39,912 nucleotides of DNA from Pseudopelagicola sp. (GCA_026195905.1 JAPHRE010000042.1:1-39912), one strand, 5' to 3'. Positions 18,129 through 27,731 are shown, counted from the first letter of the stretch. Translations and numbers: made by a program. Notes: generated from the sequence alone by a model not told the origin.

Positions 18129-18991
18129 CAGCAAAATGTGATCCGGCCCCGTCGCGTTGGGCTTATCGGCTTGAGCGCCTGATGTTGACGCCGTTGTTTC
18201 GGCTTTTCCTGCGCATCATCCTTCCTTTCATGGTCGTGTTTTCGATCGCAGCGATCTGGCTTTCGGATGAGGCTCGGCGCGACCGCCTTTCTGGCTTTGT
18301 GCATGAGGCGCGGGTGAGTATCGAAACGCGCCCGGAATTCATGGTCAATGTCATGGCCATAGACGGCGCCTCCGTCAGCATCGCAGAGGATATCCGCGAG
18401 ATCATACCGATTGATTTCCCGCTAAGTTCCTTCGACCTTGAGCTAGAGCATATTCAAGAACAGGTTGCCGGCCTGCCTGCCGTCGCCTCTGCGACAGTGC
18501 GCGTGCGGCCCGGTGGTATCTTGCAAATCACGATCACAGAGCGCGATCCGGTATTGGTTTGGCGGTCGCGTGATGGGCTTTTCCTTGTCGATCAAGAGGG
18601 CTTTGTCGTGGCATCGGCAAAATCACGAGCGGCTCATGCGGATTTACCACTTGTGGCCGGGGCGGGGGCAGAGCTTGCAGTGCAAGAGGCCCGCGCCCTT
18701 TTTGCCGCTGCCCAACCGATCAAGGCGCGGGTGAGAGGCTTGGTGCGTGTCGGTGAGCGGCGTTGGGACGTGGTGTTGAACAACGGACAGCGCATCTTCC
18801 TTCCGGTTGATGGTGCCGTTCAGGCGCTGGAACGGGTTATTGCGCTCAATGATGCGCAAGACCTTTTGGCGCGCGACCTCACGGTCGTGGATATGCGGCT
18901 CTCGGACCGTCCGACGCTGCGTATTGCGGAAAGATCAGTAGAAGAATGGTGGCGCATCCGACGCCTACAGGTTGGGAATACAGAAGAATGA
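18116..18991 (+). CDS. ftsQ: Cell division protein FtsQ
   Basis: FtsQ is the bitopic divisome protein that, with FtsL and FtsB, controls septal synthesis. The 291-residue product has a short cytoplasmic N-terminus, one membrane segment near residues 29-49, then a POTRA-like region ([22 protein letters not shown] and following) and a beta-rich FtsQ domain. GTG 18116 is chosen because GGAGG (18104-18108) lies 7 bases upstream; it overlaps the end of ddl by 13 bases. The stop overlaps the ftsA start. Confidence 0.94.
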   Translation: MQQVAAKCDPAPSRWAYRLERLMLTPLFRLFLRIILPFMVVFSIAAIWLSDEARRDRLSGFVHEARVSIETRPEFMVNVMAIDGASVSIAEDIREIIPIDFPLSSFDLELEHIQEQVAGLPAVASATVRVRPGGILQITITERDPVLVWRSRDGLFLVDQEGFVVASAKSRAAHADLPLVAGAGAELAVQEARALFAAAQPIKARVRGLVRVGERRWDVVLNNGQRIFLPVDGAVQALERVIALNDAQDLLARDLTVVDMRLSDRPTLRIAERSVEEWWRIRRLQVGNTEE

Positions 18992-20322
18992 TGGAGCTAT
19001 ACGAATCCCAGCGCGCAATGCGCAACATGCGAAAAGCAGCGATGCAGCGCGGTGTCGTGGCCATTCTCGATGTCGGGAGTTCCAAGATCGCATGCCTCGT
19101 GTTGCGTTTTGACGGCACCGAGCGTCTGGCAGAGGTTGAAGGCATTGGGTCGATGGCCGGGCAAAGCGGGTTTCGTGTCATCGGTGCGGCCACAACGCGG
19201 TCGCGTGGCGTGCGGTTTGGCGAGGTCTCTGCCATGCAGGAAACCGAGCGCGCGATCCGCACAGTGGTTCAGGCCGCACAGAAAATGGCTAAAATCCGTG
19301 TGGATCACGTCATTGCGTGTTTTTCGGGTGCGTCACCACGGTCATACGGGCTTGCGGGAAGTATTGATCTTGAGGGGCGTGTCGTAAACGAACAGGACGT
19401 GGCGCGCGTATTGGCCTCTTGCGATATGCCAGACTACGGCGACGGGCGCGAAGTGCTGCATGCGCAGCCGGTGAATTTTGCTCTCGATCATCGCACAGGG
19501 CTTTCTGATCCAAGAGGGCAGATGGGCCAAGAGCTTGCGACGGATATGCATATGCTGACCGTCGATGCGATCGCGATTCAGAACCTCGCCCATTGTGTCA
19601 AACGGTGTGACCTAGAATTGGCGGGGATCGCGTCGTCGTCCTATGTTTCGGCTCTGTCGGCGCTTGTTGAGGACGAGCAGGAACTTGGGGCCGCATGTGT
19701 CGATCTGGGCGGGGGCACGACTGGTGTCTCAATCTTCATGAAAAAACATATGATCTATGCGGATGCCGTGCGCATGGGCGGCGATCACGTGACTTCGGAC
19801 ATTTCTATGGGGTTGCAGGTGCCGACTGCGATGGCCGAGCGCATCAAGACCTTTTATGGCGGCGTCTATGCGACGGGGATGGATGATCGCGAGATGATTG
19901 AGCTTGAAAGCGATACCGGCGATTGGGAACATGACCGACGCCGCGTGAGCCGGGCCGAGCTGATCGGGATCATGAGGCCACGGGTCGAAGAAGTCCTTGA
20001 GGAAGTGCGCTCCCTTCTTGATGCGGCGGGGTTTGAATATCTGCCAAGTCAAAAGATCGTCTTGACGGGCGGCGGAAGCCAGATACCGGGGTTGGACGGT
20101 TTGGCGTCAAAGATCCTTGGTCAACAGGTCCGACTTGGCCGTCCCCTGCGTGTGCATGGTTTGCCGCAGGCGGCGACCGGGCCAGGATTTGCAAGTGCGG
20201 TCGGTATGTGTCTTTTTGCCACCCGCCCACAGGATGAATGGTGGGACTTTGACCTTCCGGTTGAACGCTATCCTGTGCGCAGCATCAAACGCGCCGTGCG
20301 CTGGTTCAAGGAGAACTGGTGA
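18988..20322 (+). CDS. ftsA: Cell division protein FtsA
   Basis: FtsA is the actin-like ATPase that tethers FtsZ to the membrane. The 444-residue product has the phosphate-1 loop VVAILDVGSSKIACLV near residue 25, the 1C subdomain, the ACVDLGGGTTGVSIF phosphate-2 segment and the adenosine motif VLTGGGSQIPGLDGLA, and ends in a basic, aromatic helix (RAVRWFKENW) that fits the amphipathic membrane-targeting helix. ATG 18988 overlaps the ftsQ stop by 4 bases; ATG 18991 is adjacent. ftsZ is separated by 203 bases, so it likely has its own promoter. Confidence 0.96.
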   Translation: MMELYESQRAMRNMRKAAMQRGVVAILDVGSSKIACLVLRFDGTERLAEVEGIGSMAGQSGFRVIGAATTRSRGVRFGEVSAMQETERAIRTVVQAAQKMAKIRVDHVIACFSGASPRSYGLAGSIDLEGRVVNEQDVARVLASCDMPDYGDGREVLHAQPVNFALDHRTGLSDPRGQMGQELATDMHMLTVDAIAIQNLAHCVKRCDLELAGIASSSYVSALSALVEDEQELGAACVDLGGGTTGVSIFMKKHMIYADAVRMGGDHVTSDISMGLQVPTAMAERIKTFYGGVYATGMDDREMIELESDTGDWEHDRRRVSRAELIGIMRPRVEEVLEEVRSLLDAAGFEYLPSQKIVLTGGGSQIPGLDGLASKILGQQVRLGRPLRVHGLPQAATGPGFASAVGMCLFATRPQDEWWDFDLPVERYPVRSIKRAVRWFKENW

Positions 20323-20438
20323 CGCCAAGCGGGCAAAATTCCGCCGGTGTGGTGTCTCTATATCTGCCTGAAATCACGAAATATCGGGAAATGTGACGAA
20401 AATGTGGCCATATTTTGCGGTCACATGCGCTTTTTCTC

Positions 20439-20467
20439 GTGACGATTCCTACTGTCTTGGGTAATAC
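20439..20467 (+). promoter_or_regulatory. Candidate ftsZ promoter
   Basis: GTGACG (20439-20444) and TAATAC (20462-20467) are 17 bases apart in the 203-base ftsA-ftsZ gap. The match is modest (4/6 and about 3/6). A GANTC site (GATTC, 20444-20448) lies at the edge of the -35 box. The leader also holds a small hairpin, CCGCA-N5-TGCGG (20489-20503). Confidence 0.3.
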
Positions 20468-20538
20468 TGGTGGGGAGTAGGCAAAAAACCGCAGCAAATG
20501 CGGACCATAGAACAGGCGGAAAATCATGACTCTGAATC
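20444..20538 (+). promoter_or_regulatory. Cluster of three GANTC (CcrM) sites at ftsZ
   Basis: GATTC at 20444-20448, GACTC at 20528-20532 and GAATC at 20534-20538 lie within 95 bases, the last two in the first codons of ftsZ. GANTC is the target of the alphaproteobacterial methylase CcrM, which in Caulobacter influences ftsZ transcription together with GcrA. The sites are seen; regulation is inferred. Confidence 0.45.
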
Positions 20539-22151
20539 TGACTATGCCCGACCAGGGTGACCTCAAGCCGCGTATTTCGGTTTTCGGTGTCGGCGGGGCC
20601 GGCGGTAATGCTGTTAACAACATGATCGAAAAGGCGCTTGAGGGCGTTGATTTCGTCGTGGCGAACACAGACGCTCAGGCGCTCCAGCAAAGCCAATCCA
20701 AAAGCCGTATCCAGCTTGGTGTGAAAGTGACCGAAGGCCTTGGGGCCGGGGCGCGTGCGACCGTTGGGGCGGCTGCAGCCGAGGAAAGCATCGAGCAGAT
20801 CGTCGATCAGCTTGCCGGTGCGCATATGTGTTTTATCACGGCCGGTATGGGCGGTGGCACCGGGACAGGCGCTGCGCCGATCATTGCGCAGGCTGCGCGT
20901 GAGTTGGGCGTTCTGACGGTTGGTGTTGTGACCAAGCCGTTTCAGTTCGAAGGCGCCAAGCGGATGCGTCAGGCCGAAGAAGGCGTTGAAGCCCTTCAAA
21001 AGGTCGTTGATACGCTGATCATTATTCCGAACCAAAATCTGTTCCGTCTCGCAACCGAGAAGACGACCTTTACCGAGGCGTTCTCGATGGCAGATGATGT
21101 CCTTTACCAAGGCGTCAAAGGTGTGACGGACCTTATGGTGCGTCCGGGCCTCATCAACCTGGACTTCGCCGACGTGCGCGCGGTCATGGACGAGATGGGC
21201 AAGGCCATGATGGGCACCGGCGAAGCGACGGGCGAAGACCGTGCAATTCAGGCGGCGGAAAAGGCGATTGCCAACCCGCTGCTGGATGAGATTTCGCTCC
21301 GCGGCGCGCGCGGTGTTCTGATCAACATCACCGGCGGGCATGACCTGACGTTGTTTGAACTCGACGAGGCCGCGAACCGCATTCGTGAAGAGGTCGACCC
21401 AGATGCGAATATCATCGTTGGGTCAACTCTTGATGACGCGATTGAAGGCGGGATGCGCGTTTCTGTTGTGGCAACGGGTATTGATGCCGCAGAAGTGCAT
21501 GCGGATATCCCGGTGCGCCGTCCTCTGGCACAGCCGCTCAATCCGCATGTTCTGGAAGACGCGGCACAGCACGCAGTTCCACAGGCCGAGGCAGAAGTTG
21601 CTCATGTCGAGCAAGAGGCCGCTCAGCCTGAGGGAGAGCCGAGCTTTTTCAACAGTTTCGACGCTGAGCGCGCTGCCGCAGAAGATCAGATGGAAGACAT
21701 CTTCGACGAGACGGCCGCCAGCGGAGAGTCGTTCGCAGACGATCTGCCGCCACCGGCCTACACACCGCAGCCTGCGCAATATGAGCCGCAGGCGCAGACC
21801 TACGAGGATGAATCTGTCGAGCAATTCGTGGCTCCCAAGGCTCCGCCGCTCGGGTCTCCGTCGCCTGAAGTTCTACAGCGTTTGCGTGCTGCCGCCGATA
21901 AGGCGCCGGGGCGCCGTCCAATCGAGACTGTGGAGCGTCAAGCGCCCTCTGCACGTCAGGAAGAGCCGCGCCGGGGTGGCTTTGGTCTCAATTCTCTGAT
22001 CGGGCGGATGACGGGCCAAAATCAAGAGGCAGAGCGCTCGGCGCCTCAGGCCGTTCATGGCCAACCGACCATGCACGCGGTGCAGCCAGAGGCTGATGAA
22101 GATCAGGAACGGATCGAAATTCCTGCCTTTTTGCGTCGCCAAGCAAATTAA
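20526..22151 (+). CDS. ftsZ: Cell division protein FtsZ
   Basis: FtsZ is the tubulin-like GTPase that forms the division ring. The 541-residue protein has the N-terminal [15 protein letters not shown], the tubulin signature GGGTGTG (109-115) and the T7-loop region with [11 protein letters not shown]. After the core (ending near residue 318) comes a long acidic, Pro/Gln-rich linker of about 200 residues and the conserved C-terminal peptide [13 protein letters not shown] that binds FtsA and other partners. The total length is typical for alphaproteobacterial FtsZ, longer than the 383 residues of E. coli. A good terminator follows, closing the dcw cluster. Confidence 0.98.
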   Translation: MTLNLTMPDQGDLKPRISVFGVGGAGGNAVNNMIEKALEGVDFVVANTDAQALQQSQSKSRIQLGVKVTEGLGAGARATVGAAAAEESIEQIVDQLAGAHMCFITAGMGGGTGTGAAPIIAQAARELGVLTVGVVTKPFQFEGAKRMRQAEEGVEALQKVVDTLIIIPNQNLFRLATEKTTFTEAFSMADDVLYQGVKGVTDLMVRPGLINLDFADVRAVMDEMGKAMMGTGEATGEDRAIQAAEKAIANPLLDEISLRGARGVLINITGGHDLTLFELDEAANRIREEVDPDANIIVGSTLDDAIEGGMRVSVVATGIDAAEVHADIPVRRPLAQPLNPHVLEDAAQHAVPQAEAEVAHVEQEAAQPEGEPSFFNSFDAERAAAEDQMEDIFDETAASGESFADDLPPPAYTPQPAQYEPQAQTYEDESVEQFVAPKAPPLGSPSPEVLQRLRAAADKAPGRRPIETVERQAPSARQEEPRRGGFGLNSLIGRMTGQNQEAERSAPQAVHGQPTMHAVQPEADEDQERIEIPAFLRRQAN

Positions 22152-22175
22152 TATCGCCCAACACCGTTACGAATT

Positions 22176-22205
22176 GGCCGCTCATATGGGCGGCCTTTTT
22201 GTTTT
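22176..22205 (+). terminator. Rho-independent terminator after ftsZ
   Basis: GGCCGC (22176-22181) pairs with GCGGCC (22190-22195) around an 8-base loop, followed by TTTTTGTTTT. It starts 25 bases after the ftsZ stop and marks the end of the dcw transcripts. Confidence 0.8.
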
Positions 22206-22246
22206 ATATCAGTCGGTTATGCATTCCTCAGCGGCGTTTTGCCGAT

Positions 22247-22277
22247 TTGTCACATTGTTGTTTCAGACGGTTACAAT
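22247..22277 (+). promoter_or_regulatory. Candidate lpxC promoter
   Basis: TTGTCA (22247-22252) and TACAAT (22272-22277) each match the sigma-70 consensus at 5 of 6 positions, though the 19-base spacer is long. They lie between the ftsZ terminator and lpxC, where a promoter is needed. Confidence 0.4.
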
Positions 22278-22360
22278 CTTTGAATTGAGGCTGTGGGTGC
22301 GAAGCGTTACCTCAAGAGTGCGGCAACGGTGGGGGTGTGCCGCGCCATTCGGAGAGCAAC

Positions 22361-23281
22361 GTGCAAAATACGGTCAAGTCACCAATTCGTTTTACCGGGA
22401 AGGGTCTCCATTCCGGGGAAACCGTGCGCATGTCGATCCATCCTGCTTCGGCAGATTACGGGATATGGTTCCGCCGGACCGATATCGCCATTGGGGATGC
22501 GATGATTGCCGCGCGTTGGGACGCCGCCGAACAAACGCCGCTCTGCACCCGTATCCGCAATGAAGCGGGCGTGTCGATCTCGACGATTGAGCATCTTATG
22601 GCGGCCCTTGCGGGAACTGGTGTGCACAACGCCCTGATTGAGATTGACGGCTCGGAAGTTCCGATTCTGGATGGAAGCTCAGCAGATTTCGTACATGCGA
22701 TCCTGAAGGCGGGTATCATTCGGCAGGCGTCTCGGGTGCGGGTCATAGAGGTGCTTGAACCTATTAGTGTTACACGCGGCAACGCGACTGCAAGGCTTGC
22801 GCCAGCGCGCGAGATGCAGATTGATTTTCATATCGACTTTGAAGATTCGGCAATTGGTGTGCAGGATAAATCCCTTGTTCTTGCGAACGGTAGCTTTGTG
22901 CGTGAACTGTGCGATAGCCGGACGTTCTGCCGTAAGGCGGATGTGGATACCATGCATGCGAATGGGCTTGCCCTTGGTGGCACGCTTGAGAATGCTGTGG
23001 TGGTGGACGGGGATGCGATCCTTAGCCCCGGTGGTTTGCGGTATGCAGATGAAGCCGTCCGTCACAAAATGCTTGATGCGTTGGGCGATTTGGCCCTCGC
23101 GGGGGCACCGATCCTTGGGCGCTATACTGGTATCCGGGCAGGTCATGCTTTGACCAATGCGCTCTTGAGAGAGCTTTTCGCGACTCCGGGGGCTTTCCGG
23201 GTGCGGGAAGTGGATGAAGAAACCGCCGCGCGCCTTCCGGGGGCCGGTGTGCATCTCGAAGAATTTCCGGCCGTAGCCTGA
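22361..23281 (+). CDS. lpxC: UDP-3-O-acyl-N-acetylglucosamine deacetylase LpxC
   Basis: LpxC is the zinc-dependent deacetylase that commits UDP-GlcNAc to lipid A synthesis. The 306-residue product carries FTGKGLHSGE at the N-terminus, EHLMAAL with zinc ligand His78, GSSADF, FCRKADVD, and HKMLDALGDLAL with His235 and Asp239, the other two zinc ligands (spaced by 4 as in E. coli). GTG 22361 is chosen because GGAGAG lies 4-5 bases upstream and the protein then begins at the family's usual point. It has its own promoter candidate after the ftsZ terminator. bamD follows. Confidence 0.96.
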   Translation: MQNTVKSPIRFTGKGLHSGETVRMSIHPASADYGIWFRRTDIAIGDAMIAARWDAAEQTPLCTRIRNEAGVSISTIEHLMAALAGTGVHNALIEIDGSEVPILDGSSADFVHAILKAGIIRQASRVRVIEVLEPISVTRGNATARLAPAREMQIDFHIDFEDSAIGVQDKSLVLANGSFVRELCDSRTFCRKADVDTMHANGLALGGTLENAVVVDGDAILSPGGLRYADEAVRHKMLDALGDLALAGAPILGRYTGIRAGHALTNALLRELFATPGAFRVREVDEETAARLPGAGVHLEEFPAVA

Positions 23282-23295
23282 CACCAAAACGCGAA

Positions 23296-23314
23296 AAAAC
23301 GCCAAATGCGTTTT
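23296..23314 (+). terminator. Weak terminator-like hairpin after lpxC
   Basis: AAAACGC (23296-23302) pairs with GCGTTTT (23308-23314) around CAAAT. The stem is A/T-rich at its base and the T-run is only four long, so it may be partial or act as a processing site before bamD. Confidence 0.35.
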
Positions 23315-23391
23315 GCACGGGAATTTTCTGTGCTAACAGCTTGGTGAAGGGTAGGGCCATCCTGCCGAAACCGGGAAAGAGGTTGTGCAGC

Positions 23392-24246
23392 ATGACAGGT
23401 GTTGGGCCGCGTTTTGGTGTGATCAGTGCGATCGTCGCTATTGCCATTCTGACAGGTTGCAGTTCAAGCACCTCTCAAAAGGTGCGTGACGGCAAGATCC
23501 CGATCGAAAACTTCACGGCTGAGCAGATATATGAGCGCGGTGAATATGAGCTTAATGACAATGAAGCCGAAGACGCTGCGTTTTACTTCTCTGAGGTCGA
23601 GCGCCTTTATCCCTATTCCGATTGGGCCAAACGCGCGTTGATTATGCAGACGTTCGCGTATCACAAAGCCAAGGATTACGAGAGCAGCCGCGCCTCCGCG
23701 CAACGATTCATCGACTTCTATCCGGCCGATGATGACGCGGCATATGCGCAATATCTCCTCGCGTTATCCTATTATGATCAAATCGACGAGGTCGGGCGCG
23801 ATCAGAAACTGACGCTCGAAGCCCTTCAGGAGCTTCGCAAGCTGATCGAAACCTACCCCGATAGCGATTATGCCCGTTCGGCCAAGTTGAAATTCGATCT
23901 CGCCTTTGACCATCTCGCATCGAAAGAGATGGAAGTCGGACGGTATTATCTGCGCCGAGAGCATTACGCCGCCGCGATTTCGCGTTTCCGGGTCGTCGTG
24001 GAAGACTTTCAAACCACAACCCATACCCCTGAAGCTTTGCACCGTCTTGTCGAGGCATACCTGTCGCTTGGCCTTACAAATGAGGCCCAGACTGCGGCGG
24101 CCATTCTCGGGCACAACTATCGTTCGACAGAATGGTATGAGGATAGCTACGCTCTCTTGACAGGGCGCGGCCTTGAACCCAAGGCACGCGGAGATAATTG
24201 GCTGCGGCGGGTGTATCGCCAGACGGTCAGAGGGGATTGGCTCTAA
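23392..24246 (+). CDS. bamD: Outer membrane protein assembly factor BamD
   Basis: BamD is the essential lipoprotein of the BAM complex that inserts beta-barrel proteins into the outer membrane. The 284-residue product has a lipoprotein signal with lipobox LTGC (Cys23) and then five TPR-like repeats (for example the segments around YERGEYELNDNEAEDAAFYF and YPDSDYARSAKLKFDLAF), matching the ComL/BamD family. ATG 23392 is chosen because it opens right before the signal peptide and AGAGG lies about 9 bases upstream. lpxC-bamD-recN is a common order in alphaproteobacteria. Confidence 0.94.
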   Translation: MTGVGPRFGVISAIVAIAILTGCSSSTSQKVRDGKIPIENFTAEQIYERGEYELNDNEAEDAAFYFSEVERLYPYSDWAKRALIMQTFAYHKAKDYESSRASAQRFIDFYPADDDAAYAQYLLALSYYDQIDEVGRDQKLTLEALQELRKLIETYPDSDYARSAKLKFDLAFDHLASKEMEVGRYYLRREHYAAAISRFRVVVEDFQTTTHTPEALHRLVEAYLSLGLTNEAQTAAAILGHNYRSTEWYEDSYALLTGRGLEPKARGDNWLRRVYRQTVRGDWL

Positions 24247-24275
24247 GCCAGTCACGGCCTGGAGATATCCACGAG

Positions 24276-25922
24276 ATGCTTCGCGCACTTGATATTCGGG
24301 ACATGCTTATCATTGACCGGCTGGAATTGATGTTTCAGCCGGGCCTCAATGTGCTGACCGGGGAAACCGGCGCTGGCAAGTCGATCCTGCTCGATTCCCT
24401 TGGCTTTGTGCTGGGGTGGCGTGGCCGGGCAGAGCTTGTGCGGCAGGGGGCCGATCAGGGCGAAGTCGTAGCCGAGTTCGAATTGGCACAGGATCACCCG
24501 GCTCAGGCGGTTTTGGAAGAGGCGGGGATACCAGTAAGTGAAACCCTGATCCTTCGGCGTGTGAACACGCGAGATGGCCGCAAGACCGCGTGGGTCAATG
24601 ATCGGCGGTGCTCCGGTGACGTGTTGCGCCGTCTTTCGGAAACGCTTGTGGAACTGCACGGCCAACATGATGATCGCGGACTTCTTAATCCGCGCGGACA
24701 TCGAGATCTCCTTGATAGTTTTGCTGGGTTGGACCAACAAAGGGCGCGTGTGCGCGTGGCGTGGTCGGACCTATCCAAAGCCCGCAAAGCCCTGTCCCTG
24801 GCGGAGGCCGAGATTGCCGAAGCCAAAGCCGAAGAAGATTTTCTGCGTCATGCGGTTGCGGAGCTTGATGAGCTTGACCCGCAGAGCGGCGAAGAGGCGG
24901 AGTTGGATTCGCGCCGCCGCCTGATGCAAGGGGCAGAGCGTCTGCGCCAAGACGTGACGCGGGCACATGCCGCGCTTGGCGCGGATAAGGCCGAAGGGGA
25001 TATCGGCGACGCGTTGCGCTGGCTCGAAGGCGTGCAGGACGGTGCGGATGGTCATCTTGAAGCGCCGATATTGGCGCTCGAACGCACATTGACCGAACTT
25101 GGCGAAGCCGTAGAAGGCATTGAACGCTGTCTCGATGCGCTAAGTTTCAACCCCCATGATCTTGAGCAGGTCGAAGAGAGGCTTTTTGCCATTCGTGCCT
25201 TGGGCCGAAAGCACGGTGTTGCGCCGGATGAGCTTGGGTCTTTTGCACAAGACCTTCGTGCGCGGCTCGCCACGGTGGATGCGGGCGCAGAACACCTGAA
25301 TGATTTGACGAAAGCCGTCACACAGGCCGAGCAAGCCTACAATCAAGAGGCGGATGCGCTCGGTGCGGCCAGACGGGAGGCGGCAGGACGGCTGGACCGC
25401 GCTGTCATGACCGAGCTTGCGCCGCTCAAGATGGAGCGTGCAGTCTTTCAGACTGATGTAAGTGCGTCTGATCCGGGGCCGGATGGCCATGACAGCGTCG
25501 CCTTTACCGTGGCCACGAACCCAGGCGCGCCCGCTGGTCCAATCGGCAAGATCGCGTCTGGCGGCGAGTTGAGCCGTTTCCTTCTCGCGCTCAAGGTTTG
25601 TTTGCGCCGGGATGATGCCGGCCTGACGATGATCTTTGACGAGATTGACCGTGGCGTTGGCGGCGCAACGGCGGATGCGGTCGGCCGCCGCTTGGCCTCG
25701 TTGGCTGAGGGGGGCCAAATCCTTGTTGTGACCCACTCGCCTCAGGTTGCGGCGCTTGGGGCGCATCACTGGCGGGTCGAAAAGCGCGTTGTCGACGAGA
25801 GCACGCTTTCGACGGTCGTTCCGCTGGAGGGCGCGGCGCGGGTTGATGAGGTGGCGCGAATGCTCGCAGGCGACACGATCACCGAAGAAGCCAGAGGCGC
25901 GGCGCGCGCTTTGTTGTTGTAA
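24276..25922 (+). CDS. recN: DNA repair protein RecN
   Basis: RecN is an SMC-like ATPase acting in double-strand break repair. The 548-residue protein has the Walker A loop GETGAGKS (29-36) after LRALDIRDMLIIDRLEL, a central helical coiled-coil region (about 150-370), the ABC signature ASGGELSRFLLALK and the Walker B segment TMIFDEIDRGVGG, then the H-loop VVTHSPQVAALG. ATG 24276 begins at the conserved first strand; GGAG lies 11 bases upstream. It starts 29 bases after bamD, so the two are probably cotranscribed. Confidence 0.96.
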   Translation: MLRALDIRDMLIIDRLELMFQPGLNVLTGETGAGKSILLDSLGFVLGWRGRAELVRQGADQGEVVAEFELAQDHPAQAVLEEAGIPVSETLILRRVNTRDGRKTAWVNDRRCSGDVLRRLSETLVELHGQHDDRGLLNPRGHRDLLDSFAGLDQQRARVRVAWSDLSKARKALSLAEAEIAEAKAEEDFLRHAVAELDELDPQSGEEAELDSRRRLMQGAERLRQDVTRAHAALGADKAEGDIGDALRWLEGVQDGADGHLEAPILALERTLTELGEAVEGIERCLDALSFNPHDLEQVEERLFAIRALGRKHGVAPDELGSFAQDLRARLATVDAGAEHLNDLTKAVTQAEQAYNQEADALGAARREAAGRLDRAVMTELAPLKMERAVFQTDVSASDPGPDGHDSVAFTVATNPGAPAGPIGKIASGGELSRFLLALKVCLRRDDAGLTMIFDEIDRGVGGATADAVGRRLASLAEGGQILVVTHSPQVAALGAHHWRVEKRVVDESTLSTVVPLEGAARVDEVARMLAGDTITEEARGAARALLL

Positions 25923-25992
25923 TCGCGTGCATGGCGTTGCTTTCGGGTGGCTAGGGCGTAAAGCTTGAGTAATCCATAGCGGAGACAAGTCG

Positions 25993-27681
25993 ATGTCCAA
26001 TTCCATCCGGTCCTTCCTCGCTGAAAGCGTCAAGAAGGCCGCTGCGCGCGCGCGCAGGGGATGGAGAATCCTTCTCGAAAAAGGCCCAAGCCAGTTCCAG
26101 TTTTGGCTTATCAGCCTGATGATTGGGATCGCTGCGGGGTTTGCCGCATTGCTATTTCGCAAAGGCATCGAAGCCCTGCAATCGACGCTCTATGGGGTCG
26201 ACGATACCAATATGCTTCACAGCTACGCCGATGCTTTGGCATGGTATTGGCTTTTGGTGATCCCGATTGGCGGCGGGCTTGTGGTTGGCATCATCCTGGA
26301 TCGCTTTACGGCAGATGCGCGGGTGCGCGCGGTTGCGGATGTGATTGAAGGGGCTGCTCTCAAGGAAGGGCGAGTCGAGAAGAAAGAGGGTGTCGCGTCT
26401 GCGCTGGCCTCGTTGATCACGCTGAGTTCTGGCGGGTCTTCTGGCCGGGAGGGGCCGGTGGTGCACATTGCGGCGGTGATTTCCACGTGGGTCAGCACAT
26501 GGATTCGGGCGGACGGCATTACCGGGCGTGATTTGCTTGGCTGTGCGGTGGCGGCGGCGGTGTCGGCGTCGTTCAATGCGCCGATTGCGGGGGCTTTGTT
26601 TGCGATGGAGGTGGTGTTGCGCCACTTTGCGGTCAATGCGTTTGCGCCGATTGTCATTGCCTCGGTGGCGGGCACCGTGATCAACCGGCTTGAGTTTGGC
26701 GGGGTCACGGAGTTCCATCTGCCCGACACGCCAACGCTTCAATTCTACCAAGAACTTCCGGCGTTTCTCATGCTTGGCGGGATTTGTGGATTCGTCGCTG
26801 TCGCGCTTATGTGGACGATTTTCTGGGCAGAAGATATCGGTCACCAAATACAGAACAGGACGGGGATGCCCCGTTGGCTTCGGCCTGCCTGTTCGGGTGC
26901 CCTTCTTGGGGCGATGGCGATCTTCTTTCCGCATATCATCGGCGTTGGATATGAGACCACGTCGCTGGCGCTGACCGGGGAATTGGCGCTGCACAATGCG
27001 GTCATTTTTGCGGTGCTCAAAGTCATCGCAGTTTCGATCACAATGGCGGGCCGTATGGGGGGCGGTGTCTTCTCTCCAGCCCTTATGGTGGGGGCGTTGA
27101 CGGGGTTGTCCTATGGGTTGATCGCGACGGGCGTTTTCCCGGAAGTGTCTGGAAGTGTGACACTTTATGCGCTTGCCGGGATGGGGGCTGTGGCGGCTGC
27201 GGTGCTCGGCGCGCCGATCTCGACAACGTTGATTGTCTTTGAGTTGACCGGCGACTGGCAGACCGGAATTGCGGTCATGGTGAGCGTGTCGATCTCAACC
27301 GCGCTGGGGTCGCGGCTTGTCGATCGGTCCTTTTTCCTCAGCCAGTTGAAACAGCGCAATGTGCATGTCGCAGCAGGGCCGCAAGCCTATCTATTGTCGA
27401 TGTTCCGCGTCGCGAATGTCATGCGCAAAAAGGATGATCCGCGCGCGGCGTCGGAGGATGTCTGTTGGGAAATGATCGGCGAGGGGATCTATGTTGATGG
27501 CAATGCAACCCTTGAGGCCGCAATGCCGATTTTCGACAAATCCGGGGTGATGTTCATCCCGGTTGTGACGCTCACAGGAGAAGATGCGGCCCCTGAATTA
27601 TGGGGTGCGCTGCATCATGTCGATGCGCTTCGGGCCTACAATCGCGCCCTTGCCGCAACAGCGGCAGAGGAGCACAGGTAG
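25993..27681 (+). CDS. ClC-family chloride channel/transporter with C-terminal CBS region
   Basis: This 562-residue membrane protein belongs to the ClC family. It has the selectivity motif GREGP (151-155) with the gating Glu, FNAPIAGALFAMEV (194-207) and GGVFSP (357-362), plus about ten further hydrophobic helices. A single CBS-like stretch occupies roughly residues 470-555. Two points are unusual against E. coli ClcA: the GSGIP region appears as RVRAVADVIEGA, and the residue aligned with the proton glutamate E203 is Val207. Val at that place is typical of ClC channels. ATG 25993 follows GGAGAC. It stands alone; the next gene is convergent. Confidence 0.92.
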   Translation: MSNSIRSFLAESVKKAAARARRGWRILLEKGPSQFQFWLISLMIGIAAGFAALLFRKGIEALQSTLYGVDDTNMLHSYADALAWYWLLVIPIGGGLVVGIILDRFTADARVRAVADVIEGAALKEGRVEKKEGVASALASLITLSSGGSSGREGPVVHIAAVISTWVSTWIRADGITGRDLLGCAVAAAVSASFNAPIAGALFAMEVVLRHFAVNAFAPIVIASVAGTVINRLEFGGVTEFHLPDTPTLQFYQELPAFLMLGGICGFVAVALMWTIFWAEDIGHQIQNRTGMPRWLRPACSGALLGAMAIFFPHIIGVGYETTSLALTGELALHNAVIFAVLKVIAVSITMAGRMGGGVFSPALMVGALTGLSYGLIATGVFPEVSGSVTLYALAGMGAVAAAVLGAPISTTLIVFELTGDWQTGIAVMVSVSISTALGSRLVDRSFFLSQLKQRNVHVAAGPQAYLLSMFRVANVMRKKDDPRAASEDVCWEMIGEGIYVDGNATLEAAMPIFDKSGVMFIPVVTLTGEDAAPELWGALHHVDALRAYNRALAATAAEEHR

Positions 27682-27693
27682 GCCGAAAAACCC

Positions 27694-27731
27694 ACGTCGG
27701 TATTGCGTCGGTATTGCGTATGTATTGCGAC
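27694..27731 (+). repeat. Three-unit 11-bp tandem repeat, copy B
   Basis: Units are ACGTCGGTATT, GCGTCGGTATT and GCGTATGTATT, followed by GCGAC. It lies 12 bases after the ClC stop, between two convergent genes. It belongs to the same family as 8077-8114 and 38481-38520. Confidence 0.8.
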
